Assembly: GCA_963678705.1 (NCBI GenBank)
Contig: OY783211.1
Coordinates: forward strand, 15,390,603 to 15,454,602
Direction: 5' to 3'
Length of the DNA stretch: 64,000 nucleotides
Source of the DNA: Panorpa germanica
Taxonomy: Eukaryota; Arthropoda; Insecta; Mecoptera; Panorpidae
Shown here: positions 36,798 through 47,059 of the stretch, in pieces
Position numbering within the stretch: the first letter of the stretch is position 1
Layout of the letters: each line of letters opens with the position of its first letter
The notes under the pieces: generated by a model
Seen by the model: only the letters and a program-made list of their open reading frames with translations
Told to the model about the DNA's origin: nothing
The model's database searches: none
Program-made: the position numbers and the translations under genes

Positions 36798-36890
36798 TTC
36801 GGACGGCTTTGTCACTTGCAGTGTGCGAGGATTCATTACATTTACATGGTTCGCATAAAATTCGCTTAAATACGCTTGCAGTGTGGGCTA
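36798..36890 (+). repeat. Family C repeat fragment
   Basis: TTCGGACGGCTTTGTCACTT followed by GCAGTGTGCGAG and ATTACATTTACA matches 53673-53732. The following AAAATTCGCTTAAATACGCT corresponds to the inverted arms of the repeat at 53379-53735. Confidence 0.5.
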
Positions 36891-38584
36891 GACATAAATC
36901 AGGTCTAAGTCAATTCAGCGGGTGTTTCCCTCCATCATTTAACAGGGCTCTCAAATTTCTTTACAATACTCCAAACTTTTACCAAGTATTTACATAATAT
37001 AGCAATTCAAAACAAGATTCGACGAAAGATAAACAATTTGTCTAAATTTATAAATTACAAGAAACTAAATTCATAATTAATGCCGCAGTTAAGAGTTGAA
37101 GGGGGTAAAGACGAAAGGGATGAGAACAGTTACTCTTACATCAAAATGAACTAAAACTTCTGGAAATGGGAATACCATGTCTCCGCACAAGGGTGTTTAA
37201 ATTACCAATTAATCACGCGTTTGGTTCTTTGCTGTGTGCACTGTTTAGGGAATAGAGGAAGTGCTTTATTGGTGAAGGGAGAGAAGAGGGTAGAGGAGTG
37301 GAACAACAAAGGAAAACAAGCGGCGATGTAGGAATTTGAATTTAGAAACTCTTAATAATATTGTTGAATATGATTTACAGCTTTTTAAAAATGAAGCTAC
37401 CATTTTGCTCTTAAATAGTCGAAACACCTTTAAGAGTTATAAAATCTAGCGAAATCCTCTTTAAAAATTAAAAACTAAAAATTAAAAATATTTATAAATT
37501 TTAAAGTAATACTCTTTCAGATTAACAATTACTATGTTTTACTAAAGGGAAAATATTCTTTTCGTTTCATTCATATATTCTATATTCATCTCTTTTCTTC
37601 AACAGCCAATTATTATGCATTCGAATAAAATGTCTCAACTTCGTCTTTATCTGTAACACATCCATCGACTTAACTCAAACATTAAATTCAATTATTTACT
37701 AAATAAATATTTGTATAATAATATTGCTGTCTCTTTCTTTTGCATATAAAATTTTTAAATAAAACTATGCACTGCTCTAACACATTATTATAATTTTTCT
37801 CTAAAACAAAACATTGCAAAATAATTATCTCGCATGTGTTTAAACATAAACAAAATACCAATGCGCTGTTGCCATATTTACATAATTAAAACGAAAGTAG
37901 TGTTTAAATAAATTTACAATGTTGCACGATCGAAATATTTAAAGATAAATAATTGCAATGTTATTTTTCTTTTAAACGTACCTATCATATTCGCTCTTTA
38001 CAGTGACTAATACTTGATCAAGCCTTACTGTAATTATATTCAAATGTAATTAATACTCATAATAACTGTGTGTTTCCAAACATAGCAAACGTTCACCAAT
38101 TACATTAACACTAACAGTAAGGTAAGCTATTGTTAGAATCCCACAAGTAAAACCCTAGAGAATTCTCATATCAGTTATTCATATCCAGTGAATTATTACA
38201 AAGCGAAAGTCAATTATATTCAACCATGTTATGTAATACAATATTAATTGGTGATAGGAATTGCAGTACTGTCTATCTCTGGGTATATCTGTCTAACAGT
38301 GTGGAGTTAATGGGGTTGCAGATCGCTAAAATGGAAGGGGTTACATTCAATTCGTATAAAGCAATCAATTGCAATGGTAATATTAAAATATTTAGTTCAT
38401 TGAACAAACTGAATGCTGCTGTGTTATACAGGTTGATTAAGATTTTCTATTTGCTGTTTGGAATTGTAACCTAGCAACAGAAGAATTAATTGTAAGCGGT
38501 AATGAGTTTTAATGTACTTTGTGACGCAATGATTAAATTTGTTAGGTTGCCATGACGATTTGATTAAAATTGAAAAAAAGGACG
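36891..38584. other. Non-coding AT-rich DNA
   Basis: A purine-rich patch lies at 37240-37325. No exon or bounded repeat was found. Confidence 0.4.
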
Positions 38585-38665
38585 TCATCAGTGGCTGAAA
38601 GCGTTGTTGCTTGATGCCTGGCAGCTGTATATTCCGGTTCGATTCCCGCATTCGATATAACTTGA
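38585..38665 (+). mobile_element. tRNA-derived SINE head fragment
   Basis: The segment reads CAGTGGCTGAAAGCGTTGTT, then GATGCCTGGCAGCTGTATATTCC, then GGTTCGATTCCC. GGTTCGATTCC (38636-38646) is a perfect RNA polymerase III B box, and the GTGGCTGAAAGCG part is like a degraded A-box region. Arm pairing for a functional tRNA is not evident, so a SINE promoter head fits better than a tRNA gene. The body and tail cannot be bounded. Confidence 0.55.
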
Positions 38666-38859
38666 TCCGGTTGTTTGTTAATCCATTCAAATGCAGTCTG
38701 AGGGACTTATTTTGTTTATTTTTCTGTTAATATTCTGTTAGGATTAAAGAACAAAATTAAAAATGTAATAAATTGTTCATAGCACGAAGAATGGAATGAA
38801 GAAACTGATATTAGGTTTAGGGAAAGGAAGGCAATTTGCAAACAAGAGTTACCGGTCGG

Positions 38860-39059
38860 ACTAAATAGAAAGCTAGAAGTAGTAATATGTACTCATGATA
38901 GGTCATACAAATCGTACTCATACCTACTTATTTAAAAGAGAATCACAACCAATTTTTGAACAATGTAACAGCCCACTAACGGTAAAGCATATTATTTTTC
39001 AATGTTCAAAAGGCAGATATTTGAAAGCAGAGAAAGTCTGAAAAACCTTATCAATATAA
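38860..39059 (+). pseudogene. LINE C-terminal fragment, left part, interrupted by the LTR element
   Basis: From 38898 the + strand reads IGHTNRTHTYLFKRESQPIF, then EQCNSPLTVKHIIFQC and a stop at 39039-39041. This corresponds to the RLRIGHTRLTH...C..C...LTVxHI...C region near the end of the second protein of Jockey/I-like LINEs. Codons before 38898 are out of frame, so at least one indel is present. Eighteen bases after the stop the LTR retroelement begins. Its target duplicate and the LINE-like 3' region resume at 44534-44538. The LINE is therefore older than the LTR element. Confidence 0.65.
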
Positions 39060-39880
39060 TGTTGTGAGTAAGATTCGAGGGCGGATGTTACACCTGACAT
39101 CAATGTTGTAAAAAGAGGTCGGATTGTCGTTCTAAAAGGAGATTACTCAGCTTGCTAATACATCACGCAGTGTTGCTAGTTTCTGGAAGTAGATTCTTCA
39201 GTTTGACGATCATCCACCTTCTTGAATTACTCACGTTGATAAGAATTAAGTCTCTTCAGATGATTAATAGGATTCTTGTTAAGACGGTGTATTGTTGCAA
39301 TTAGAGAATACTTGAGCGGTCTAAAGTAACCTCGTTGCAACATACGACGGTTGAACAATTAGTATCTTTTTATTACTATTAATACAAACACTTTTATTAA
39401 AATATATCATTTATTCGTTGTAATATTATATCTACGTACTTAATTACAATAGTATTTTATTGGATTAATAAAGATGCCAGATATAAAACAAAATGTAATT
39501 CTAGTGTTATAATTTGATTAATAGTTAAAATGTGCTCACTATTGAATACTTAGATGTTACAATTGGAGTATTGTACGAACGAAGTACAATTAGTAAACAC
39601 TTGGTTGAGACTCAGGAGAAGACTGACTTTCTGACTAGCGTGCAGATTAATATATAATGATTTATTTCACATCACAATGTGCCAATACTGAGTTACCAGC
39701 ATTAAAACAATATAAAATCTCCACAGACCAGAGTCAATGTTTACAAGCGCTAAATACAAATAATTATTTATTACAATATTAATACTAAAATTAAAGATAA
39801 CGTAATATAATTCTTATAAAATAAATAACATTTATATTAAAAATAGGAAGGATAAGTACGACTTATGCGTACTTACAACA
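39060..39880 (-). repeat. 3' LTR of the Gypsy element
   Basis: An 821-bp repeat identical by eye to 43713-44533. It has short inverted ends, TGTTGT(G/A)AGTA, and TG...CA termini. It is the 3' LTR because the element is on the minus strand. Confidence 0.9.
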
Positions 39881-40030
39881 CCCTTCAACCCTAAAAAAGG
39901 AACGCATATTAAACAAACATATGCGTTTCTTTCCAAGAAAAAGAAAAAGGAAGATAGGACGATGTCGTACTATCGCAACACCCCCTTCCAAAAAAAAAGG
40001 GACACGTATAAAAACAAAATATACGAGTTA
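39881..40030 (-). promoter_or_regulatory. Polypurine tract region with a duplicated LTR edge
   Basis: On the minus strand, AGGGTTGAAGGG directly precedes the 3' LTR and is the expected plus-strand primer (polypurine tract). About 100 bp further in, a second purine run (GGAAGGGGG) is again followed by TGTTGCGATAGTACGAC, resembling the LTR start. The two blocks (about 39846-39912 and 39948-40030) align along their length, so the edge of the LTR and its polypurine tract appear to be duplicated inside the element. Confidence 0.55.
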
Positions 40031-40196
40031 CAATTCTGGAAAAAAAACAAAAAGAGAAGCAAAGTGTCGACAACGATTCTGATCCCATCGTATAGAGTTG
40101 ACACTGCCTCACAAAACAATCATCCCTGACAAAATCCATCTTATTCGTCAAGGTTTTATTCATTGGTACAAAATCTCTTCAATCTATTCCTATTAA

Positions 40197-42695
40197 CTAC
40201 CGTATACTTTCTAGGTGAAAAAAAGAATTGACCCTTCTATCAAAATTTAATTTAAATTTTGGTTTATTACTAGTAAATTTATTTGTAGCTAAATCAATCG
40301 TAGAAGAATATTTTGCACCACTAAATTGGTCTAGTATGTCATGTACGAGAGGCAAAGTATAAACATCACTTGTCGTCTGTTCATTAAGTTTACGATAGTC
40401 GATTACAACGCAAAATTGTTTGTTCCCCGACACATCTGCTTTTTTAGGTACCATTAACAGAGGTGCGTTAAACTGTGAGTCGCATTTTTCAATAATGTTG
40501 TTAGCCAACAGTTCTTGGATATGCTTCTCAACAATTTCTTTATGCGCATGAGATAATCTATGCGGCTTAATGTTTACAGGGTTAGGTGAGTCACTCAGTG
40601 CACTCGCACAAGATAACTTATCTACCGGGAAAAAAAATATGTTATTAAAATTATTACAGATTTCCATTAAATCTGTTAAGTATTTTGAATTAACATTTGA
40701 AAAATCTATATTATTAAATAAAAGATGTCGTAAGGATCTTTTAGGATCGTTAGGATTTCTTTTCAAAAAATGGTAAAAATTAAATTTATTTATTGGAATA
40801 ATATCTGGTTTAAAATTGTCAAGTATTACATCTTTTGCTGAGGAATTAGTTATTGATATATAAAAAGTATTATTAACAGGATTAATTAATGCGTTGGCTA
40901 AAAAAACTTCAGGTAGCAATTCCTTGGCTACACAAACTCCTACCGTAGAACCCGACATAGGAATTAATTTCCTAGTACGTGCTGGAACTATGATAATACT
41001 GTTTATGTTCAATAATGGTAATTCAAATATTTTGCCATGTTGTGAGAATTGTACGCTGTTTGTTTCCAAATTAATTACTGCTTTAAATGTACGTAAAATA
41101 TCTAAACCTATGATTCCATCATGCTTAATGGGGAAATCCTCTGACACAACCTGAAAAGTATGTTTCGACCTAGAACTATCTAAAATTATAGAAGTTTTTA
41201 GTGAACCTAAAGTATAAGGCGTGCCTTCAGAGATTCCCTTTAATAACACTTTAGATGTACTATCTATTTTGATATTATTTTTTAAAATATTTTGTTTAAT
41301 TAAAGAAATTTGAGAACCAGTGTCCAATAAAAATGATACAGTCTTTGCTTTGGCTGCGACTATTCTGAATTGAACAGTGTCAGCTGTTTGCTTGTCAATA
41401 ACATTTTCATTGTTACAGTTAAAATTTGTTATATCATTGGTATTTTGTATTTCTTTAATCTCAATATTTTTATTTAAACTATTAAATTTACGTAAATGGT
41501 GATTATAAAAAGAACGTGAATTTTGTTTTGTATTTTTAGTAAAAGATACTTGAGGACCATCAGATTCAAGATGTCTCGATCTTTTACAATAAACAGAAGG
41601 TTTTGAAAATACCGTATCTCTCCTACAAATATTAATTTGCGCCGCAGGATATACCGTATCCGCATTTTCCTTCTTGATAAAACAATATTTCTCTAAATGA
41701 CCATTTTTTTTACAATAGTTACAAAAAAAAGTTTTAAATTTTGTTTCGACTTCGTTAGCAAATTGTTCACTTGAAACTGGTTCACTACTAGAAATAGAAT
41801 GACTTGAATCTGTTTTAAATTCAACATGCCTTCTTCTTTCTAGAGTGCGCCACCGTGTTTCAAGAAAATTCGTAAAATCATTTAGGGTTGGTAATTCAGA
41901 AGTATTTCTGTTTTCCCATTCCTTTAATGTGTTAAAATCTAACTTGGTCTTTAAAAAATGTATAAAAATAAAATCTGAATGATTAGAATATATTCCCAAC
42001 TCGGTTAATGCTCTAATCGATTCATTAATTTCGTCTAAAAAATTTTTGATATTAGTTTCTGATTCTAAACGTATAACATTGTAGTTTATCAAATTGTTTA
42101 AATAGGTTTCAATAAGTGCTACCTTGTTATCATAACGTTTACAAAGGATGTTCCAAACAATTTCATAATTATCGTTTGTTAAAGGATAATTCTTTATGAG
42201 TTTGAGTGGTTCTCCTGTCAAATTTAATTTTAAATAGTGCATTTTTTCAATGCTTGATAACTTACTATTATTACGAATTAAATTTGTAAATAATTCCATG
42301 AAACTTTGCCAATTAGTATATTCTCCATCAAAAACGGTTAGTTGCATTGGACTTAAGTTTAAATTTCTTATTGAATCTATGCTTTTTGAGTCATCCACAA
42401 TATGTGTATCATTCTCAAATGTTTGCTTATAATTCAACAAGGAAATAAGAGTGTCGTCATAAATACTTTCAACTTCCATAGACTTACTAACGATAGCCGT
42501 AGCTTCTTCATTTTTTAGAATTGGAAGCAGTGCTTCTACGATACTACTATATTTAACCCAAGCTTTATCTAAGTTTCTGATTTTTAATTCAACTATTGTT
42601 AAGGATGTTGATTGGACTTCTAAATTTTTTGAAAACTCATTAATTAGATTGATTGTATTCTCAACTAATGTGAGGGAATGAACGTTCGGTGCCAT
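40197..42695 (-). CDS. Gag-protease-RT(start) reading frame of the Gypsy element
   Basis: The frame encodes 832 residues. Residues about 117-210 (from MQLTVFDGEYTNWQSF through LTGEPLKLI and ALIETYLNNL) are a DUF1759-like gag region. A CCHC zinc knuckle, CNYCKKNGHLEKYC, lies at about 325-338. An aspartic protease follows, with LLDTGSQISLI at about 456-466 and GIIGLDIL at about 527-534. Near the end are Ty3/Gypsy reverse transcriptase N-terminal words, HIQELLANNIIEK, APLLMVPKK and VVIDYRKLNEQT. Gag would build the particle, the protease would cut the polyprotein and the reverse transcriptase would copy the RNA. The element as a whole is broken and no complete pol is present. The start ATG follows a leader of about 1 kb. 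Confidence 0.85.
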   Translation of the reverse strand: MAPNVHSLTLVENTINLINEFSKNLEVQSTSLTIVELKIRNLDKAWVKYSSIVEALLPILKNEEATAIVSKSMEVESIYDDTLISLLNYKQTFENDTHIVDDSKSIDSIRNLNLSPMQLTVFDGEYTNWQSFMELFTNLIRNNSKLSSIEKMHYLKLNLTGEPLKLIKNYPLTNDNYEIVWNILCKRYDNKVALIETYLNNLINYNVIRLESETNIKNFLDEINESIRALTELGIYSNHSDFIFIHFLKTKLDFNTLKEWENRNTSELPTLNDFTNFLETRWRTLERRRHVEFKTDSSHSISSSEPVSSEQFANEVETKFKTFFCNYCKKNGHLEKYCFIKKENADTVYPAAQINICRRDTVFSKPSVYCKRSRHLESDGPQVSFTKNTKQNSRSFYNHHLRKFNSLNKNIEIKEIQNTNDITNFNCNNENVIDKQTADTVQFRIVAAKAKTVSFLLDTGSQISLIKQNILKNNIKIDSTSKVLLKGISEGTPYTLGSLKTSIILDSSRSKHTFQVVSEDFPIKHDGIIGLDILRTFKAVINLETNSVQFSQHGKIFELPLLNINSIIIVPARTRKLIPMSGSTVGVCVAKELLPEVFLANALINPVNNTFYISITNSSAKDVILDNFKPDIIPINKFNFYHFLKRNPNDPKRSLRHLLFNNIDFSNVNSKYLTDLMEICNNFNNIFFFPVDKLSCASALSDSPNPVNIKPHRLSHAHKEIVEKHIQELLANNIIEKCDSQFNAPLLMVPKKADVSGNKQFCVVIDYRKLNEQTTSDVYTLPLVHDILDQFSGAKYSSTIDLATNKFTSNKPKFKLNFDRRVNSFFHLESIR

Positions 42696-43007
42696 TGTAC
42701 TTAATTAAAGTTATATATAATATACAGACTAAAGATTATTTTGTACCAATAAACGACTCTCCGAAAAATAGGATTCTGACAAGGAAAAATTGTTAGCGAA
42801 AACAGTAACTCACAGGAAATTTCCGATGGGGCTCAGACACCGCAGTTGTAACAGGAAGGTAGTCTCTCTGATTGAACAGACTGCTATCTAACTGCTTCAG
42901 CTCTTTACTTCTCCTTTTCAAAATTCCCTCTCGTTCAAAAAAAGATGTTGTTCTAAAAAAATATTAACATAAATTAGTATAATTGCGGAAACAATTATAA
43001 AAAATAT

Positions 43008-43262
43008 TATAGTAAATATGCAAAAGTATTGGATATAATACTATAAAAAAATTAATAGCTTCAATGATGGACAAGGATGCTACAAAAAAATACTTGGATT
43101 ATAGCAAATATTCAAAAGTATTGAATATAATACTAAAAAAAAATATCAATAGCCTCATTAACAACGTTGCTACTAAAAAATGCTTGGATTATAGTAAATA
43201 TTCAAAAGTACTGAATATAATACTAAAAAAAATGATAGCCTCGTTAAAAATAATGCTATTAA
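43008..43262. repeat. Tandem repeat, about 91-bp unit, nearly three copies
   Basis: The word CAAAAGTA(T/C)TG(G/A)ATATAATACT recurs at 43021, 43113 and 43203, spaced 92 and 90 bp. TTGGATTATAG(C/T)AAATATT also recurs. The copies differ at several places. The repeat sits in the leader of the LTR element, where short tandem arrays are known in some insect Gypsy elements. Confidence 0.8.
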
Positions 43263-43693
43263 TAAAAAAAATACAATTATCAATTTATAATAATAATTAT
43301 ATACAAATAGAAAGATACTGTCTTATTATACTTAAAGATTTTCTTATCAGTGATTATGATCTATAAACAGCTGTGTGCAGGGCTCTGGACGCGACCAACA
43401 TCGATTTAGATTATTCCAAATGTTCTAGAAGCATCCATCCATTCCCGGGGCGGCAAAAGATTTCTTTTTCCAGGTTCAGCTGGCTGTAGTTTTTGCATCC
43501 GCCGGACTTGTAGAAAAATTATGTGAAATACAGATGAAATGATATTCTAGCTCGTACTCTTCGGCAATTTTGGAAATAATCGATCGGCGTAGTGGTATCC
43601 AGATTTATTGATTTGCATCCAGGTGTAGAATATATAGAAAAAAAATTTTGGGCGTACCTCTTGGATATTTATGTGTAGGAATATCTCTTCAAG

Positions 43694-43710
43694 CCTCACA
43701 TCTGACACCA
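43694..43710 (-). promoter_or_regulatory. Primer-binding site, tRNA-Leu-like
   Basis: Read on the minus strand, two bases inside the 5' LTR, TGGTGTCAGATGTGAGG matches the complement of insect tRNA-Leu 3' ends (TGGTGTCAGAAGTGGG) with about two differences. This fixes the orientation of the element and the position of the 5' LTR at 43713-44533. Confidence 0.7.
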
Positions 43711-43712
43711 TT

Positions 43713-44533
43713 TGTTGTGAGTAAGATTCGAGGGCGGATGTTACACCTGACATCAATGTTGTAAAAAGAGGTCGGATTGTCGTTCTAAAAGGAGATTACT
43801 CAGCTTGCTAATACATCACGCAGTGTTGCTAGTTTCTGGAAGTAGATTCTTCAGTTTGACGATCATCCACCTTCTTGAATTACTCACGTTGATAAGAATT
43901 AAGTCTCTTCAGATGATTAATAGGATTCTTGTTAAGACGGTGTATTGTTGCAATTAGAGAATACTTGAGCGGTCTAAAGTAACCTCGTTGCAACATACGA
44001 CGGTTGAACAATTAGTATCTTTTTATTACTATTAATACAAACACTTTTATTAAAATATATCATTTATTCGTTGTAATATTATATCTACGTACTTAATTAC
44101 AATAGTATTTTATTGGATTAATAAAGATGCCAGATATAAAACAAAATGTAATTCTAGTGTTATAATTTGATTAATAGTTAAAATGTGCTCACTATTGAAT
44201 ACTTAGATGTTACAATTGGAGTATTGTACGAACGAAGTACAATTAGTAAACACTTGGTTGAGACTCAGGAGAAGACTGACTTTCTGACTAGCGTGCAGAT
44301 TAATATATAATGATTTATTTCACATCACAATGTGCCAATACTGAGTTACCAGCATTAAAACAATATAAAATCTCCACAGACCAGAGTCAATGTTTACAAG
44401 CGCTAAATACAAATAATTATTTATTACAATATTAATACTAAAATTAAAGATAACGTAATATAATTCTTATAAAATAAATAACATTTATATTAAAAATAGG
44501 AAGGATAAGTACGACTTATGCGTACTTACAACA
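43713..44533 (-). repeat. 5' LTR of the Gypsy element
   Basis: An 821-bp copy of the repeat at 39060-39880, adjacent to the primer-binding site. It is flanked by the second ATAA target copy at 44534-44537. Confidence 0.9.
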
Positions 44534-44537
44534 ATAA

Positions 44538-44640
44538 TTAATTAAATCTCTTTATTTTAAGTGCCCATACTCGTGTCTTTAAGTTATAAATTATGTATTG
44601 TAGATGGTTATAAATATATATATATATATATTGTTTTAAG
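44538..44640 (+). mobile_element. Right part of the interrupted LINE (3' untranslated region)
   Basis: AAATCTCTTTATTTTAAGTG followed by CCCATACTCGTGTCTTTAAGTT ends in an AT-rich tail with a short TA run (44614-44631). A similar sequence at 63959-64000 supports a repeat family. Its position directly after the LTR element's target duplicate suggests it continues the LINE fragment at 38860-39059. Confidence 0.5.
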
Positions 44641-45134
44641 TGCTAAACTGCTAATATCTTTTGAAGGTTGTTGCACTCAAATAACTATTTAAAAGAAAAT
44701 TGTAGAGAAGTTTATTTGCTAATATTAACAAATGAATATCATATTAGTCCAATTCATGACAAAATAGGGCCTAGTTTAATAAAAATGAACTACGTAGTGT
44801 TTGCATATTGTTACAAACAATTGCGCATCATATCTACCAACATTTCAATAAAACGAAATGGCATTCATTACAATTCTATGTAATAAAATCAATTTCAATA
44901 GTAAAGCTCATTTAATATAAATGAGATATTAATTATAGAGAATTATTACATTTATATTATACAATTCAATTTTATATCTCAGTTTTATACAGTCTAGCAT
45001 AATGAAAATTTCACCAGGTGTTGACAACATATAGTACACGAGACTTATATTTAAATTTAAGAGTTTAAAATCACAAGAGTGCGAGACTCATATTGAGAGT
45101 ACGTTTTTGGAAAGGTAGGAACTCACACTATTAA
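44641..45134. other. Non-coding AT-rich DNA
   Basis: Nothing recognised beyond chance frames. Confidence 0.4.
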
Positions 45135-45260
45135 GGGGTCTTCCAAAAGTTACGTCACGTGGAGAGGCGGAGAAGGAGGTCCGCAAAGTGTGACTAAACG
45201 TGACAAGAAGTGTGTGAAGTGTGTGAAGTAACGTGTGTGAAGTAACTTATGGATAACCTC
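45135..45260. mobile_element. Short MITE with TAA target duplication
   Basis: The ends are GGGGTCTTCCAAAAGTTACG (left) and AAGTAACTTATGGATAACCTC (right), inverted with several mismatches. TAA flanks both sides (45132-45134 and 45261-45263). The terminus is like the widespread insect type GGGGT(C)xTCCATAAATTACGTCAC. The 126-bp body contains short repeats of GTGTGTGAAGT. The TWA target fits PIF/Harbinger. Confidence 0.65.
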
Positions 45261-45997
45261 TAAAAAACAAAGAAAAATCAAATTAAAGCGGAGGAGAATA
45301 AAATGTTTCCAACTTGATGCAACCATAACAATCTGTGGTTCAAGAAAGCGTAAAAAAGAGCTGTAATAAAAATAAAATTATGACATTAAAATAATAACAA
45401 CACATATTATGATGAATGATATTTATAAAATGTATTGTTATTTTATGCCGAAAATTAAATATTGTAAATTTTGATTATAACGAGAAATCATGAATTTTAA
45501 AATTCACATTCTAAACACATCTTTATTCATGGTAAAACTTTCTTTTAAATATTATGAAATATTGCTCTAACTTGGTAATTAAAAGAAATCTATTTTCCTT
45601 TCTTTATAGTATTAGCAACAAATTGAATGCCTTATTTTGTATTTTTTTCTGGCCTCATGCATCTTGCACTAGTTTCTACTTATTGGACTTGACAAGGTTT
45701 CAACTTTTTATTTTCATTTTTTTTTATTTATTTATGTTATTGTACAACATATCAAGTTCATTGTGTAAAATTTTGAAGTCGATTGGAGTAAAATTGTCGG
45801 AAATATAGAGTTTTAAGCCTTCATCTCTCTGGTCTGCTTTCGTGTTACTTTGAAACTTTTAAATGCGGTTTCTCACACATAGCTTTTTCAGAGTCGGTAC
45901 CCTCTCTAGCTCAATACTAGACCGATTCTTTTGAAATTTTGCACACTCTTTCTTTACATAAATTTCGAGGTAACGCTGTCGAGTTTTTCTTTATTTC
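45261..45997. other. Non-coding AT-rich DNA
   Basis: The 84-codon frame at 45554-45808 is Phe/Leu-rich from T-rich DNA and is not supported. Confidence 0.4.
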
Positions 45998-46408
45998 TTA
46001 ATTTTAACGTATTTTAAAATAACAAAGTTTCTGATTTTTTTTAATGTAAAATCGGTATTTTGACTTTTAAGTGCTGTAAAAAATTGAAAAATCAATAAAA
46101 AAGGAAAAATTTGACAGCGTTACCTGCATACACTTATCAACTTATAAAATCATTTCGGTTTCTCGATTTTAGAAAATCCAGTGATGAGTTATGAGTGGCA
46201 CCGCAATGTTACTTTATTTTGTGACGTCTTCGAAAATTCGCTGCCAATGCCTCATTTCTTGATATTTATTTATGAAACATACATTTCACAATGTATTCTT
46301 CAAATGTCATTTTATCATGTAGTAATTGTAGAAATAATTATATATTTACTGTGTCGTCAAAAAACATTATCGAAAATATGCTTCTTTTTTATCGTTTTTA
46401 CCTTACCC
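45998..46408 (+). repeat. Dispersed repeat family G, copy 2
   Basis: Matches 21268-21645 from TTAATTTTAACGTATTTTAA to the TACCCTTAAT end. The conserved core includes GAAAATCCAGTGATGAGTTA and CTCATTTCTTGATATTTATT. No coding frame is shared. Confidence 0.7.
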
Positions 46409-47059
46409 TTAATAACCTTATTCTCTATGTGATTCAATACTAAATGAAACCAAACAATATTATAATGCTGATTAACTTGTAAAATACCTCTGGAATGATT
46501 GAAACTCGAATATTGTTTTCATCGTTATCTGAAAACTCAATGATCTGTATGTTCGATATTAGTGCCATCACTATGTGAGTCGCAGAACTTTCAAAAGTCT
46601 TCGTACATATAAACTGACTCTACATTTTAACCTAGTAAAAACAAAGCTGAAAAGGACAAGCTTCCCGGGAAAGTGGTTTATTAGATTTAAAGGAAATCCT
46701 ATGATATCGATTGGATTAACACCCCCAAACATATCACTAAACAAGCCTACATTACCCACAAATAATAATCGTTATCTTGTTCTTCTTTATCTGGTTTCTC
46801 ATAGGCTGATACGGGTATTGTACCCATCAAAAATTATTTAGTTCAAGATGTTACCGCGCTGGTATTAAAGCGTAGTTATTATCAGCTGTTGTTCCACAGG
46901 CAACGCAAAGGTTCTGCAGATGACTAAAACAAGGCCTTCTTACGCATATATTTTGAAGAGTGGTATACGTAATGCATATGGATAGATCAGTGGCGCACCT
47001 CTGCTTTCCTGACTTTCTTAGCTTCCGAAAACAGAAATTTAATATTAAATTTTCTGTAA
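46409..47059. other. Non-coding DNA
   Basis: Open frames on both strands at 46571-46841 overlap and have no recognised motif. They are treated as chance. Confidence 0.4.

Larger units (their letters stand above)
42696..43712 (-). other. Leader (5' untranslated) region of the Gypsy element
   Basis: The non-coding leader lies between the primer-binding site and gag. Its middle holds a tandem repeat (annotated separately). The + strand open frame 43064-43366 is antisense to the element and is produced by that repeat. Confidence 0.7.
39060..44533 (-). mobile_element. Ty3/Gypsy LTR retroelement, recent but broken copy
   Basis: The element is bounded by two 821-bp direct repeats (LTRs) starting TGTTGTGAGTA and ending TACTTACAACA, with a 4-bp target duplication, ATAA, at 39056-39059 and 44534-44537. 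The primer-binding site, leader, gag, protease and the start of reverse transcriptase are read on the minus strand. The reverse transcriptase words place it in Ty3/Gypsy. I see no difference between the LTRs, which implies a very recent insertion. At about 5.5 kb it is short for the family and lacks a complete pol, so it is broken, with at least one large break. It would be a non-autonomous fossil. Confidence 0.9.

Noticed and set aside
40570-41154. Two + strand frames within the LTR element
   Set aside because: Shadows of the gag-protease frame on the opposite strand.
43064-43366. 100-codon + strand frame
   Set aside because: Antisense to the LTR element and produced by its leader tandem repeat.
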